From the NCBI GenBank assembly GCA_963709325.1, contig CAVPVV010000003.1, positions 4,216,001 through 4,280,000 of the forward strand: a stretch of DNA of 64,000 bases, given 5' to 3'. Source of the DNA: VFZN01 sp963709325. GTDB taxonomy: Bacteria > Acidobacteriota > Vicinamibacteria > Vicinamibacterales > UBA2999. A program made the translations under genes and the position numbers. This document shows, in pieces, positions 45,155 to 58,066 of this stretch (position 1 is the first letter of the stretch; each line of letters opens with the position of its first letter). A model generated the notes under the pieces. That model was not told where the DNA came from, did not search any database, and saw nothing but the letters and a program-made list of their open reading frames with translations.

Positions 45155-45663
45155 GGCGCCGCGCGCTCGAGCGTGAGGCGCCGCGTCAGGCGCTCCGTCC
45201 CTGCCTGAATGGAGCCCTGCGCCGGGCCGAAGAACAGCCGCCCGTTCTCGAACCGGAAGTACCGCACCTGTTCGGTCCCCACGTAATCAGGCCGCCATGC
45301 CGCTTCCACTTTCAGGGTCACGGTGCCTTTCGCCTCGTCCACAACGCAGGGCCCCGAGTATGCGATGTAGCTGCTGAGGAGCGCCGCCTTCATGTCTTCG
45401 CGAACCGTCGCGTCGCTGCGGAATGAGGGCACCTCGCTCGACATGATCTGGATGTAGCAGGCGCCGCCCTCGACGACGATCGCGCCGACCGGGCGCGGAC
45501 CCCAGGGCAGTCGCGCGACCGAACCGTCGGCGCGGAGATCTTCAGCGGCGAGCAGCTTCCAGCGTCCTGCCAAGACGTCGGCTGATGCCACCTCCGGCAA
45601 GGCGCAGAGGAGCAGCAGGGCGAGCGGCGCGCGCCACAGCGAGAGGATTCCCGGGTTCGTCAT
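45151..45663 (-). CDS. Lipocalin-like domain exported protein
   Basis: 170 residues from ATG 45663, overlapping the upstream stop by four bases. Signal peptide: LSLWRAPLALLLLCALPEVASA. The mature part follows the Lipocalin_5-type pattern: VLAGRWKLLAAEDLRADG, then GAIVVEGGACYIQIM, LLSSYIAYSGPCVVDE, GTVTLKVEAAWRPDYVGTEQ and VRYFRFENGRLFF. Such domains bind small hydrophobic ligands or act as structural periplasmic proteins. Middle gene of a tightly overlapping trio (ATGA at both ends), so stoichiometric production is likely. Confidence 0.8.
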   Translation of the reverse strand: MTNPGILSLWRAPLALLLLCALPEVASADVLAGRWKLLAAEDLRADGSVARLPWGPRPVGAIVVEGGACYIQIMSSEVPSFRSDATVREDMKAALLSSYIAYSGPCVVDEAKGTVTLKVEAAWRPDYVGTEQVRYFRFENGRLFFGPAQGSIQAGTERLTRRLTLERAAP

Positions 45664-46124
45664 CGCGTCGGTTTGCGCGTATCGAGGTCGAGCCGGTTGA
45701 GCGGCACGTCCCAGTGGGCGGTCAGGACTTCGAAACGCCGTTGTTCCTCGCGCGTGAATTTCGCCCGGTCTGGATACAGCTTCGCGAGGATCTCGTCGTC
45801 GGTTGGTGTTGCCGGGGCCGTGGGCGGGACCGTCAACTCGACTGCGAAGGTCCAGTCGCCGCGGCCGTCGCCGTGGAACTCCGGCACGTAGACCCGCACC
45901 GACGAGAACTGTCCGGCCTTCTCCTTGGCCTTGAGATACGGGTAGTGATTGCGCTGGAACAGGTCGAGGAACTCGTCCTGGAAGCCCCACTTGACCGTGT
46001 AGAAATACCAGGTCACCTTCGGCTCGCCGCCGCCCTGCTTTGGCGGCGCCTGCGCGCCGAGGGCCAAGCCGCCGAGCAGACACGTCACCACGATTGCCCC
46101 GAGCCGCCGTGTCGTCGCCATCAC
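45660..46124 (-). CDS. Hypothetical exported protein, possible ferredoxin-like fold
   Basis: 154 residues from GTG 46124, or 153 from ATG 46121. Signal peptide: LGAIVVTCLLGGLALGAQAP. The mature part begins VTWYFYTVKWGFQDEFLDLF and RNHYPYLKAKEKAGQFSSV, then WTFAVELTVPP. This strand-helix-strand pattern, with a Tyr/Trp-rich first strand and an E-F-L-D-L-F helix, recalls dimeric alpha/beta-barrel (ABM-like) proteins. Function unknown. First gene of the trio with the lipocalin-like and large exported proteins; a strong terminator hairpin of the upstream giant gene lies just before it. Confidence 0.7.
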   Translation of the reverse strand: MMATTRRLGAIVVTCLLGGLALGAQAPPKQGGGEPKVTWYFYTVKWGFQDEFLDLFQRNHYPYLKAKEKAGQFSSVRVYVPEFHGDGRGDWTFAVELTVPPTAPATPTDDEILAKLYPDRAKFTREEQRRFEVLTAHWDVPLNRLDLDTRKPTR

Positions 46125-46206
46125 TCACCTCCGCAGCAGGCGAATTATACGGGCCGGGGCCGCGACTTTCGCGACGGGCCGGGGATTGCGCTCGTCCGAG
46201 CGGCGG

Positions 46207-46235
46207 TGCCCGGGAAGCCGATGGCTTCCCGGGCA
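46207..46235 (-). terminator. Perfect 13-bp stem hairpin after the 1413-residue protein gene
   Basis: TGCCCGGGAAGCC (46207-46219), loop GAT, GGCTTCCCGGGCA (46223-46235). It begins eight bases past the stop of the leftward gene. No T-run follows, so efficient intrinsic termination is uncertain, but position and stability fit a 3'-end structure. Confidence 0.65.
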
Positions 46236-46242
46236 GAAGGAC

Positions 46243-49200
46243 TCACGGAATCACAACGGTCTGCGGCGTCGTCGCGGCGCTCGCGCCGCAGGCGTTCACA
46301 GACGCGACGCTGAGTGTGTAGCTGCCCGGCCCGACCGGTGCGCTGATCGCGCGCGTGGTCAGCGGGACCGACCCAACGAACGATCCGGTGACGTTCACCA
46401 GGTAGGAAGTCGGCGCGGCGCCGGTTGGCGGCGGATCCCAGACCAGGGAGATCACCGTGCCGGTCTTGTAGGCCAGGAAGTTGGCGGGCGGCAGCGGGAT
46501 CCCGCTGCACGCGTCCGGGAAGGTGAGCGTGATTGGTGTCGACGGCGAGCTTGCCCCGCCGCCGTTCACGGCGCGGACGCCAAGGGTGTAGGTCCCCGGC
46601 GGCACACCGCTGAAAGCGAACGATTCTCCAAGACCGAGCGGAACGGACGTGCTGATGGGCCCTGTCACGTCCAGCACCATGCTGGTCGGCGGACCGCCCT
46701 CGAAGGTGTTCTTCCACGAGAGTCCGAGGTCGGATCCGTCGACGACGCCGGTGATGTTGATCGGCGCTGACGGACGAACCGGCAGGTTGACGATCACCGG
46801 TACCTCGTTGGAGCGGGCGCTCGTCGAGCCGCTGCCCTGCGTTCGCATCCAGGCAACCCAGGCGCCGGTCGGGACGACCGCTTCGAATACCGGCGACGTG
46901 CTGTTGGTGTTGATCGAGGCCAGCACCGTCGTGCTGCTGGTGCCGCCCTCGAGCACATAACCTTGCGGCGCCGGACCGAACAGCGGCGCCGTCCACCGGA
47001 AGCGGACCAGGCCTCCGTTCACCGAATCGACCTTGAACCCGGTGACCGGCTGCGGGTCGGTCGGCTGCAGGATGGTGATGCTCTGGGTTGCAGTGCTCGG
47101 CAAGTAAACCGCGGTCCCTGCGTAGCTGGCCGACGCCGAGCAGCCGTTGGTCGTGGTCGGCGTGGTGCAGTTGCCGGTATAGGTCACCGGCAAGGACTGG
47201 CTGAGTCCGCCCGGGCCGGTCACGGTCGCGGTCGCTGTGAACGGCGTGCCGCGGTACACGTAAGGCCCCGGCTCGAACGTCACCACCGTGGTGGTTGCCG
47301 CCTGACCGACGGTGACGGTGTAGGCCTGCGCTCCGGTGCAGCCGCCGGTGGCCGTTGCCGTGACGGTGAACGTGAAGACACCGGGTGTCGTGGCCAATCC
47401 CGTCAACCCACCAGAAGAGGAGAGCGTCAGCCCCGCAGGCAGCGAGCCGCTGGTCACCGCCAACGAGTACGGCCCGGTGCCGCCGCTCGCCGTCAGTGTC
47501 TGGTTGTAAGCAGCGAACGCCGTCGTGTTCGGAAGCGTCGCCGGAGTAATCGTGATCGGCGTGCAGCTGGCCGGGGAGATTACGATGGCGTAGGCGCGGC
47601 TTCCGGGGCAGGCGTTTGCGTCCATCGCCCGCACCGTGAAGTTGAAGGTGCCGAGCGTGGTCGGAGTGCCGGCCAGGAGACCGCCGGACGAGAGCGTCAG
47701 GTCGGGCGGCAGCTGGCCGCCGGCTTCGACGACGAACGAGTACGGGCCGGTGCCACCGGTCGCGCCCAGCTGCTGGGAGTAGGCAACACCGGTCGAGCCG
47801 CCGGGCAGCGAGTCCGGCGTGACGGTGATGGCAGGACAACCGGTGCCCGCCGTCCACGCGCCTCGTCCGTGAGTGAAGGCGAACAGCCGTCGCGGAGCGG
47901 ATTCGTTGAAGACCAGGGCTTCGACTGGTATTCGGGCGAACCCGGCGTTTTCGATTTGCCAGTTCGCACCGCCGTCGAGCGACACGAAAACTCCTAGATC
48001 GGTGCCGACGAACACCTGCTGAGCGTTGTCGGGGTTCACCACCACGCTCAACGCTGGTACGGACGGCAGCGCGGTGCCGCCCGATCCCATGCTCGCCGTC
48101 CAGCCGGCGCCGCCGTTCACGCTCTTGAACAGCGTTGTGCCGGTGAAAGTCGACACGGTCGCATACGCGACGTTCAGGTCGGTCGGATCCCACGCGATCC
48201 ACGAAACATAGCCTGTCGAGGGACGCGTGTTGAGCCACGTGGTCGTGCTGACCGTGGTCAGCCCGCTCGTCGTGTACAGGAGGTACCCGTCGGACATGCC
48301 AACGATGACGCGGTTGCCGTCGAGCGGGTGGGCGGCGAGCGCCGATACCGAGCCGTTGCCTGGCGTGATCGCCGAAGCCCGGACCCAGCTGGTCGCCTGG
48401 TTGATCGTCCTCCAGATGTAGAACCCGCCGGTCCAGAGCTGCTGCCTGGCCCCCTGGTTCATCGTAAACGGCGCGATGAAGGCGAACCCGGTGTCCCCGG
48501 AGATCCCGGTGACTGCGTTGGCGAAGCTGGCGCCGCCGTTGACGGAACGCTGGATCGACAGACCGGTGTTCTCCGCGAACAGGACGTCGTTGGCAGCGTT
48601 GACGTCGCCGAGCGTGTCGACGGCAGCGTAGCCGCCATCGCCGCCGATCAGCGAAGTCCAGAGCTGGGAGCCCGAGGTGCCGCGCTGGGTGCCGTTGTCC
48701 TGCAGGCCGCCGAAGTAGGTCTGCCCGTTCGGATAGGGAACGCCGGCATAGAACTGGGTGGTCACATAACCGTTGTTGCGATCGACCCAGGCGCCGCCGC
48801 CGACTACCGGCGTGCCGCAGATCTGGGTGAGTGTGGTGTTGACCGCGGCCCGCGCATTGTCGATCCGATCGACGCCGCCATCGCTCGTCGCGAACATCAC
48901 GAGGTTGCTGGTGCCGTTGAACTGCGGGTGAAAGACGATGTGGTGTTGATCCGCGTGGTGGTACTCGGGATCGATGCCCTTGTCGAACCACCAGAATCCG
49001 GCCGTGCCCCAGTCCACGCCGGCGTTGTCGGACCGCCACAGGTCCACGCCGCCGGCCCAGACCCGGTTCGCATCGAGCGGGTCCACCGCGATGACGTTGT
49101 CGTACCAGCCCTGGTTGAAGAACTGGTTCGACGGCCCGAAACCGCAGTCCGCCAACACGCCGTAGACCGGGTTGGAGAGGAGGAGCTGGTTAATCCGCTG

Positions 49201-50484
49201 CGCGGTCGTCGTCGGGGGCACGTTTCCCTGGCGCTGGGTGGTGAACGAGCCCGGATCGCCGTTCGAGATCGAACGGTAGACGCCGTGGAGGCCGTATGTC
49301 CCCGGCCCACCGCCATTGGTGGCCTGTGCCGACAGCAGGTACACGATAGCTTCGTTCGACGGGGCGACGGCGATCGACGAGCGGCCCTGGCCGGCGGTGG
49401 AGAAGATCGATTCCTGGGTCGCGGTGTCGTCGTCGAGGATCCGGTAGACGGTCCCCTGCGCGAAGTTCCCGCAGGAGAAGAAGACGTACCCCGTCGCGCC
49501 CTGCACCTGCATCGCCATGTCGGTGCAGCCGTTGACCCCCGTGGAACTGACGATCTGCGACCACGAGCCGCCGCCATCGATCGAGCGGAAGAAGCCGGTT
49601 CGCGTGGTTGCGAACATGCGCTGCGTGTTACGCGGACTGATCATCAGCCGCGTCGTGTACTGGAAGTTGGCGTTGTTCGTCGAGGCGAGCTGGCTCCAGG
49701 TGAGACCGGCATCAGTGGACCGGAAGATGCCGGCGCCGCGAATGGCGTCGCCGTTGAAGTAGCCCTCTCCCGTTCCGGCATAGATCGTGTTCGCGTTGCC
49801 CGGCTGGAAGGCAAGCGTGCCGATCGCGATGTTGGCCATCAAATCGGTCAGCGGGGCCCAGCTCGCGCCGCCGTCGGTACTCTTCCACACGCCACCGGCC
49901 ACGCCGCCGGCGTACATCACGCTGGGAGTGAGGGGATGAACCAACAGCGCGCGGGTACGACCACCCTGATTGGCGGGACCAAGCGACGTCCACGTGGAGA
50001 GGAGTTGTTCATTGCCCTCGCTGGTCGCGGCCGGTGGCAACTGGGTGTTCGAGCCGCTGTCGAACCGCGGCATACCGCGCATCTGCTCGAGCGCCGGGAG
50101 GTACAGTGACGGATCGAGAGGCCGCACCCCGGTCGTCGGGTTCGGGCCGCGCGTCTCGATCGGGCCGGTGCGGCTGTTGACGTAGAACTCGACAGCGCGA
50201 TCCGGTTCGTCGAAGGCCTCTCCGGGGTGTTCGCGTTCGTCGAGCAGCCGTTCGCGGCGGTTCTCCGACAGCGCGGCAAGCCGGCTGACGGTTCGACGCG
50301 GCGCCGGCGGCACACTGGCAGCCTTCATCGTCACGACGGCGGCGTAAGGGACGTCGCCGCTCCCGACGATGACACGGCCTGGGAGTGGAGTACTCAACGA
50401 AGAAGAGCGCAATCGCGAGCCGGCGATGATACCGATCACCAGCAAGACGAGTCCGGCCGCCACTATCCAGGTGCGCTTCGGCAT
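46243..50484 (-). CDS. Giant BNR/sortilin-propeller protein with Ig-like and FN3 domains
   Basis: 1413 residues. An N-terminal membrane/signal segment (TWIVAAGLVLLVIGIIAGS) is followed by about 130 residues of variable region. A double beta-propeller spans about residues 160-900 with Asp-box motifs (KSTDGGASW, RSTDAGLTW, RSIDGGGSW, KSVNGGAGW, SLDGGANW), typical of VPS10/sortilin-like and xyloglucanase-type propellers. Two He_PIG/putative-Ig modules follow (SLPGGSTGVAYSQQLGATGG; ATLPNTTAFAAYNQTLTASG), then a Big_3-like module and three FN3 modules to the end. Probably a secreted or surface polysaccharide- or protein-binding protein; catalytic residues cannot be assigned. Intact over 4.2 kb. 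Confidence 0.88.
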   Translation of the reverse strand: MPKRTWIVAAGLVLLVIGIIAGSRLRSSSLSTPLPGRVIVGSGDVPYAAVVTMKAASVPPAPRRTVSRLAALSENRRERLLDEREHPGEAFDEPDRAVEFYVNSRTGPIETRGPNPTTGVRPLDPSLYLPALEQMRGMPRFDSGSNTQLPPAATSEGNEQLLSTWTSLGPANQGGRTRALLVHPLTPSVMYAGGVAGGVWKSTDGGASWAPLTDLMANIAIGTLAFQPGNANTIYAGTGEGYFNGDAIRGAGIFRSTDAGLTWSQLASTNNANFQYTTRLMISPRNTQRMFATTRTGFFRSIDGGGSWSQIVSSTGVNGCTDMAMQVQGATGYVFFSCGNFAQGTVYRILDDDTATQESIFSTAGQGRSSIAVAPSNEAIVYLLSAQATNGGGPGTYGLHGVYRSISNGDPGSFTTQRQGNVPPTTTAQRINQLLLSNPVYGVLADCGFGPSNQFFNQGWYDNVIAVDPLDANRVWAGGVDLWRSDNAGVDWGTAGFWWFDKGIDPEYHHADQHHIVFHPQFNGTSNLVMFATSDGGVDRIDNARAAVNTTLTQICGTPVVGGGAWVDRNNGYVTTQFYAGVPYPNGQTYFGGLQDNGTQRGTSGSQLWTSLIGGDGGYAAVDTLGDVNAANDVLFAENTGLSIQRSVNGGASFANAVTGISGDTGFAFIAPFTMNQGARQQLWTGGFYIWRTINQATSWVRASAITPGNGSVSALAAHPLDGNRVIVGMSDGYLLYTTSGLTTVSTTTWLNTRPSTGYVSWIAWDPTDLNVAYATVSTFTGTTLFKSVNGGAGWTASMGSGGTALPSVPALSVVVNPDNAQQVFVGTDLGVFVSLDGGANWQIENAGFARIPVEALVFNESAPRRLFAFTHGRGAWTAGTGCPAITVTPDSLPGGSTGVAYSQQLGATGGTGPYSFVVEAGGQLPPDLTLSSGGLLAGTPTTLGTFNFTVRAMDANACPGSRAYAIVISPASCTPITITPATLPNTTAFAAYNQTLTASGGTGPYSLAVTSGSLPAGLTLSSSGGLTGLATTPGVFTFTVTATATGGCTGAQAYTVTVGQAATTTVVTFEPGPYVYRGTPFTATATVTGPGGLSQSLPVTYTGNCTTPTTTNGCSASASYAGTAVYLPSTATQSITILQPTDPQPVTGFKVDSVNGGLVRFRWTAPLFGPAPQGYVLEGGTSSTTVLASINTNSTSPVFEAVVPTGAWVAWMRTQGSGSTSARSNEVPVIVNLPVRPSAPINITGVVDGSDLGLSWKNTFEGGPPTSMVLDVTGPISTSVPLGLGESFAFSGVPPGTYTLGVRAVNGGGASSPSTPITLTFPDACSGIPLPPANFLAYKTGTVISLVWDPPPTGAAPTSYLVNVTGSFVGSVPLTTRAISAPVGPGSYTLSVASVNACGASAATTPQTVVIP

Positions 50485-50573
50485 AGAGAACCACCGTTAA
50501 CGGTTCACCAACACGACCGGGAGTCAGCGCGCCGACTATGCGATCGGGCGCACCCGAAGCGCAAGGGAATTTG

Positions 50574-51464
50574 TCAGCGTGCAGGCGCGCGCGCTGCGGT
50601 GATGAACTCGCGGACCGGCGTTTTCGCGAACGGGAACAGACGGTTGCTCGCGGCGGGATCGATCGCGTCTCCGGCGGCGAGTTGGAGCATCAACCCGGCG
50701 AACGACTGTTGTATCGGATCGGTGGCGCTGTCCATCTGCGCCCGCAGCGCGGTCTCCGGCACGCTCTCGGTCGCGATCGTGCCAGCCCCGGCAGCCTCCA
50801 GCATCTGCACCACCTCGCGCGGGCTGAGCGCGTCGGGACCGCCAAACTCCACGACCGTGTTGCGCGACGCGCCGTCGCTCACGGCTGCTGCCGCGGCGCG
50901 GGCCACGTCACGAGCCGAGACCCAGCTCACCGGTCGGCTGCCATCGCCGTAGAACCGCACTGTCCGGTTCGCGGCGTCGAAGCCGAGCGCCGGCGTGAGC
51001 CACACTTCCATGAAATACGACGCTTGAATGATCGTGTAGGGAACGCCCGACGCCTTGAGCGATTGCTCGACGGCGCGCTTGGCCACCGTCAAGGGAAACT
51101 GCAGCGCCGGATTCTCCCGGAATGAGACGAACACGAACCGCTCGACGCCAGCGGCCTTCGCGGCCTCCACCAACGCGAGCTGTCCCTTGCGATCGACCGT
51201 TTCGATGGAGTCGCCGCCCTGCCGAGACAGGGTCGACGACGCGGTGGAAACGACGGCCTGCACGCCCGCGCAGGCGCGCGCCAGTGAAGCGGGATCCTTC
51301 AGGTCACCTTCGAGGAGCTCGACGCCGAGCCCGACCAGCTGTGCGCGACGGTCCGGGTTCGAACTCGCTCGGACGAGCGCCCGGACGTGTTGACCGGCCG
51401 AGATCAAGTGCGTGCAGATTTCGGGACCGAGCAGTCCCGTGGCGCCAACCAGCAGTGTCGTCAT
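50574..51464 (-). CDS. NmrA-like NAD(P)-binding protein
   Basis: 296 residues from ATG 51464, seven bases after GGAGG; a GTG at 51470 is less well placed. Atypical SDR: TTLLVGATGLLGPEICTHL (glycine-rich nucleotide loop GATGLLG), VRALVRASSNPDRR (NADP-type Arg after beta2), GDLKDPASLARACAGVQ, and VERFVFVSFRENPALQFPL. The catalytic Tyr-x3-Lys is not evident, which is usual for NmrA-type redox sensors and NAD(P)-binding proteins. Stand-alone gene downstream of gltD after 157 bp. Role unknown. Confidence 0.9.
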   Translation of the reverse strand: MTTLLVGATGLLGPEICTHLISAGQHVRALVRASSNPDRRAQLVGLGVELLEGDLKDPASLARACAGVQAVVSTASSTLSRQGGDSIETVDRKGQLALVEAAKAAGVERFVFVSFRENPALQFPLTVAKRAVEQSLKASGVPYTIIQASYFMEVWLTPALGFDAANRTVRFYGDGSRPVSWVSARDVARAAAAAVSDGASRNTVVEFGGPDALSPREVVQMLEAAGAGTIATESVPETALRAQMDSATDPIQQSFAGLMLQLAAGDAIDPAASNRLFPFAKTPVREFITAARAPAR

Positions 51465-51621
51465 GATCACCCTCCTGGAGGGCGGGGATCTCGCCGGTGA
51501 CCGGGCCCGGTCGCCGGGCCGGGCTCAGTCTGAAGAGCAGGAGATCGCGACCGCGTCGGCGACACTGTAGCGCAACAAGGCCTGGGCGGCGCTGCGCTGT
51601 CGAGCTCGGCAGAGCCGGCAA

Positions 51622-53052
51622 TCAGGAAGGCTGGACGCGGAGGTATCGGTCCACCGCCGCCGCGGCCCGGCGCCCGTCGTCGATCGCCCACACGATCAGC
51701 GACTGGCCGCGTTGCATATCGCCTGCCGCGAAGACACCAGGGACGTTCGTCATCCACTCGGCGTCGCGAGCCACCGTGCCGCGTGCCGTCATTGTCACGC
51801 CGAGCTCGTCGAGCAGCCGGCTCTTGTCGGGACCGAGGAACCCCAGCGCGAGCAGGACGAGATCGGCAGGGCGCTCGAAGTTCGTTCCGGGGACGGCTTC
51901 GAAGCGGCGGCCGACGCCGTCGCTGATTGGCCTGACTTCATGGCCGCGAAGCGCACGAACGCGGCCCCTCGTATCGCCGACCAGTGCCGTGGTCGCCACC
52001 GCATACACGCGTTCGCCGCCCTCTTCATGGGCTGAGGAGGTGCGGAAGATGTTCGGCCAGAGCGGCCATGGGTTGTCGGCGGCCCTCTCCTGTGGCGGTG
52101 CCGGCAGCAACTCGAGCTGGGTCACCGACCCGGCTCCCTGGCGGTGGGCGGTCCCGAGGCAATCGGCGCCGGTGTCGCCGCCGCCGATGATGATGACGTG
52201 CCGCCCAGCCGCGGACCACGCCGCGGCCTCGGCCACGTCGTCGCCCTCGCAGATGCGATTCTGGCGCGACAGGTAATCGACTGCGAAGTGCACACCGGCG
52301 AGGGTGCGGCCCGGCACGTCGAGATCGCGAGGGCGGCTGGCGCCGCCGGCGAGCAGGATCGCATCGAAATCGCGTTGCAGGTCCGCGGCGGTGATGTCGG
52401 CTCCGACGTGCACGCCGGCGCGGAAAACAACGCCTTCCTCGGCGAGAAGCGCGAGACGGCGATCGAGCACCCGCTTCTCGAGCTTGAACTCGGGAATCCC
52501 GTAGCGAAGCAGTCCGCCGATGCGATCGGCCCTCTCGAAGACAGTGACGGTGTGCCCGCGGCGATTGAGCTGAGCGGCCGCCGCGAGACCCGCCGGTCCC
52601 GAGCCGACGATCGCTACCTTCCGCCACGTCCGGGTGGTCGGCGGATCGGCGACAATCCAGCCCTCCTCGAACGCGCGATCGACGATGGCCAGTTCGATCG
52701 ACTTGATCGACACAGGATCGGCGTTGATCCCGAGCACGCACGACCCCTCACACGGCGCAGGGCAGAGGAGCCCGGTGAACTCGGGGAAATTATTCGTCGT
52801 GTGCAGCCGGTCGATGGCCGCCCGCCAGTTGTCGCGATAGACGAGGTCGTTCCAGTCGGGGATCAGGTTGCCAAGCGGACAGCCCTGATGACAGAACGGG
52901 ATGCCGCAATCCATGCAGCGCGCCGCCTGCCGCGTCAGCTCGCCGGGCGGGAAGGGCGTGTAGACGTGGCCGTAGTCGTGGACGCGCTCGGCCGCAGGCC
53001 GGGCCGGTGGCTTGACCCGCTCGAATTCGATGAACCCAGTTGGCTTGCCCAC
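51622..53052 (-). CDS. gltD: Glutamate synthase small (beta) subunit
   Basis: 476 residues from GTG 53052, two bases after the gltB stop. N-terminal [4Fe-4S] cysteines: RCMDCGIPFCHQGCPLGNL and LCPAPCEGSCVLG. FAD-binding VGSGPAGLAAAAQL, then the NADPH-binding IIGGGDTGADCLGTA, and the C-terminal FAD loop VFAAGDMQRGQSLIVWAI. It delivers NADPH electrons to the large subunit for reductive transfer of glutamine amide nitrogen to 2-oxoglutarate. Normal length, complete. Confidence 0.97.
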   Translation of the reverse strand: MGKPTGFIEFERVKPPARPAAERVHDYGHVYTPFPPGELTRQAARCMDCGIPFCHQGCPLGNLIPDWNDLVYRDNWRAAIDRLHTTNNFPEFTGLLCPAPCEGSCVLGINADPVSIKSIELAIVDRAFEEGWIVADPPTTRTWRKVAIVGSGPAGLAAAAQLNRRGHTVTVFERADRIGGLLRYGIPEFKLEKRVLDRRLALLAEEGVVFRAGVHVGADITAADLQRDFDAILLAGGASRPRDLDVPGRTLAGVHFAVDYLSRQNRICEGDDVAEAAAWSAAGRHVIIIGGGDTGADCLGTAHRQGAGSVTQLELLPAPPQERAADNPWPLWPNIFRTSSAHEEGGERVYAVATTALVGDTRGRVRALRGHEVRPISDGVGRRFEAVPGTNFERPADLVLLALGFLGPDKSRLLDELGVTMTARGTVARDAEWMTNVPGVFAAGDMQRGQSLIVWAIDDGRRAAAAVDRYLRVQPS

Positions 53053-53054
53053 GG

Positions 53055-57617
<4,563 letters not shown>

Positions 57618-57700
57618 AAACGTGCTCCGAGCAGGCACACGTTAGAAAGAATCGACCCATATTGAAAGCGCAATGTATCGATGTAATAAATCCGTTCAGA

Positions 57701-58066
57701 TTATGAATCAGGACGCATCGCGACCGGCGTCACGGCGTCTTGATCCTGCTCGCCGGTCCGGATCCGATAAATGCGCTCGATCGGCAGCACCATGATCTTT
57801 CCGTCGCCGACCTCGCCGGTCCGAGCCGCGCTGAGAATGGCGTCGACGGTCGGCTGCACGAAGTGGTTGGAGACGCCGATCTCGAGCCGCACTTTCTCGG
57901 CGAGTGCCATCTTGACGGTGGTGCCGCGGTAGTTCTCGACCTGCTCCATTTCGCCGCCGTGGCCCTGCACGCGGCTGATCGTCAGGCCGCGGACCTCGGC
58001 GTGGAACAGCGCCTCGAGGACATCGCTCAATTGCTCGGGACGGATAATCGCGACGATCAGCTTCAC
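57701..58066 (-). CDS. glnK: P-II nitrogen regulatory protein, variant T-loop
   Basis: 121 residues from GTG 58066, overlapping the amtB stop. P-II core: MKLIVAIIRPEQLSDVLEAL, GLTISRVQGHG, the T-loop EQVENYRGTTVKMALAEKV and the second signature TGEVGDGKIMVLPIERIYRIRTGE. In the T-loop Tyr46 is kept, but position 51, the tyrosine uridylylated in enterobacterial GlnB/GlnK, is Val, and Ser49 is Thr. Control by uridylylation is therefore unlikely; ATP/ADP and 2-oxoglutarate binding remain possible. The place next to amtB marks it as the GlnK-type partner that blocks the channel. Confidence 0.94.
   Translation of the reverse strand: MKLIVAIIRPEQLSDVLEALFHAEVRGLTISRVQGHGGEMEQVENYRGTTVKMALAEKVRLEIGVSNHFVQPTVDAILSAARTGEVGDGKIMVLPIERIYRIRTGEQDQDAVTPVAMRPDS

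Noticed and set aside
46145..49039. 964-codon minus-strand open frame overlapping the giant propeller gene
   Set aside because: Alternative frame of the same strand, Arg/His-rich and motif-free; the 1413-residue frame carries the Asp boxes and Ig/FN3 modules.
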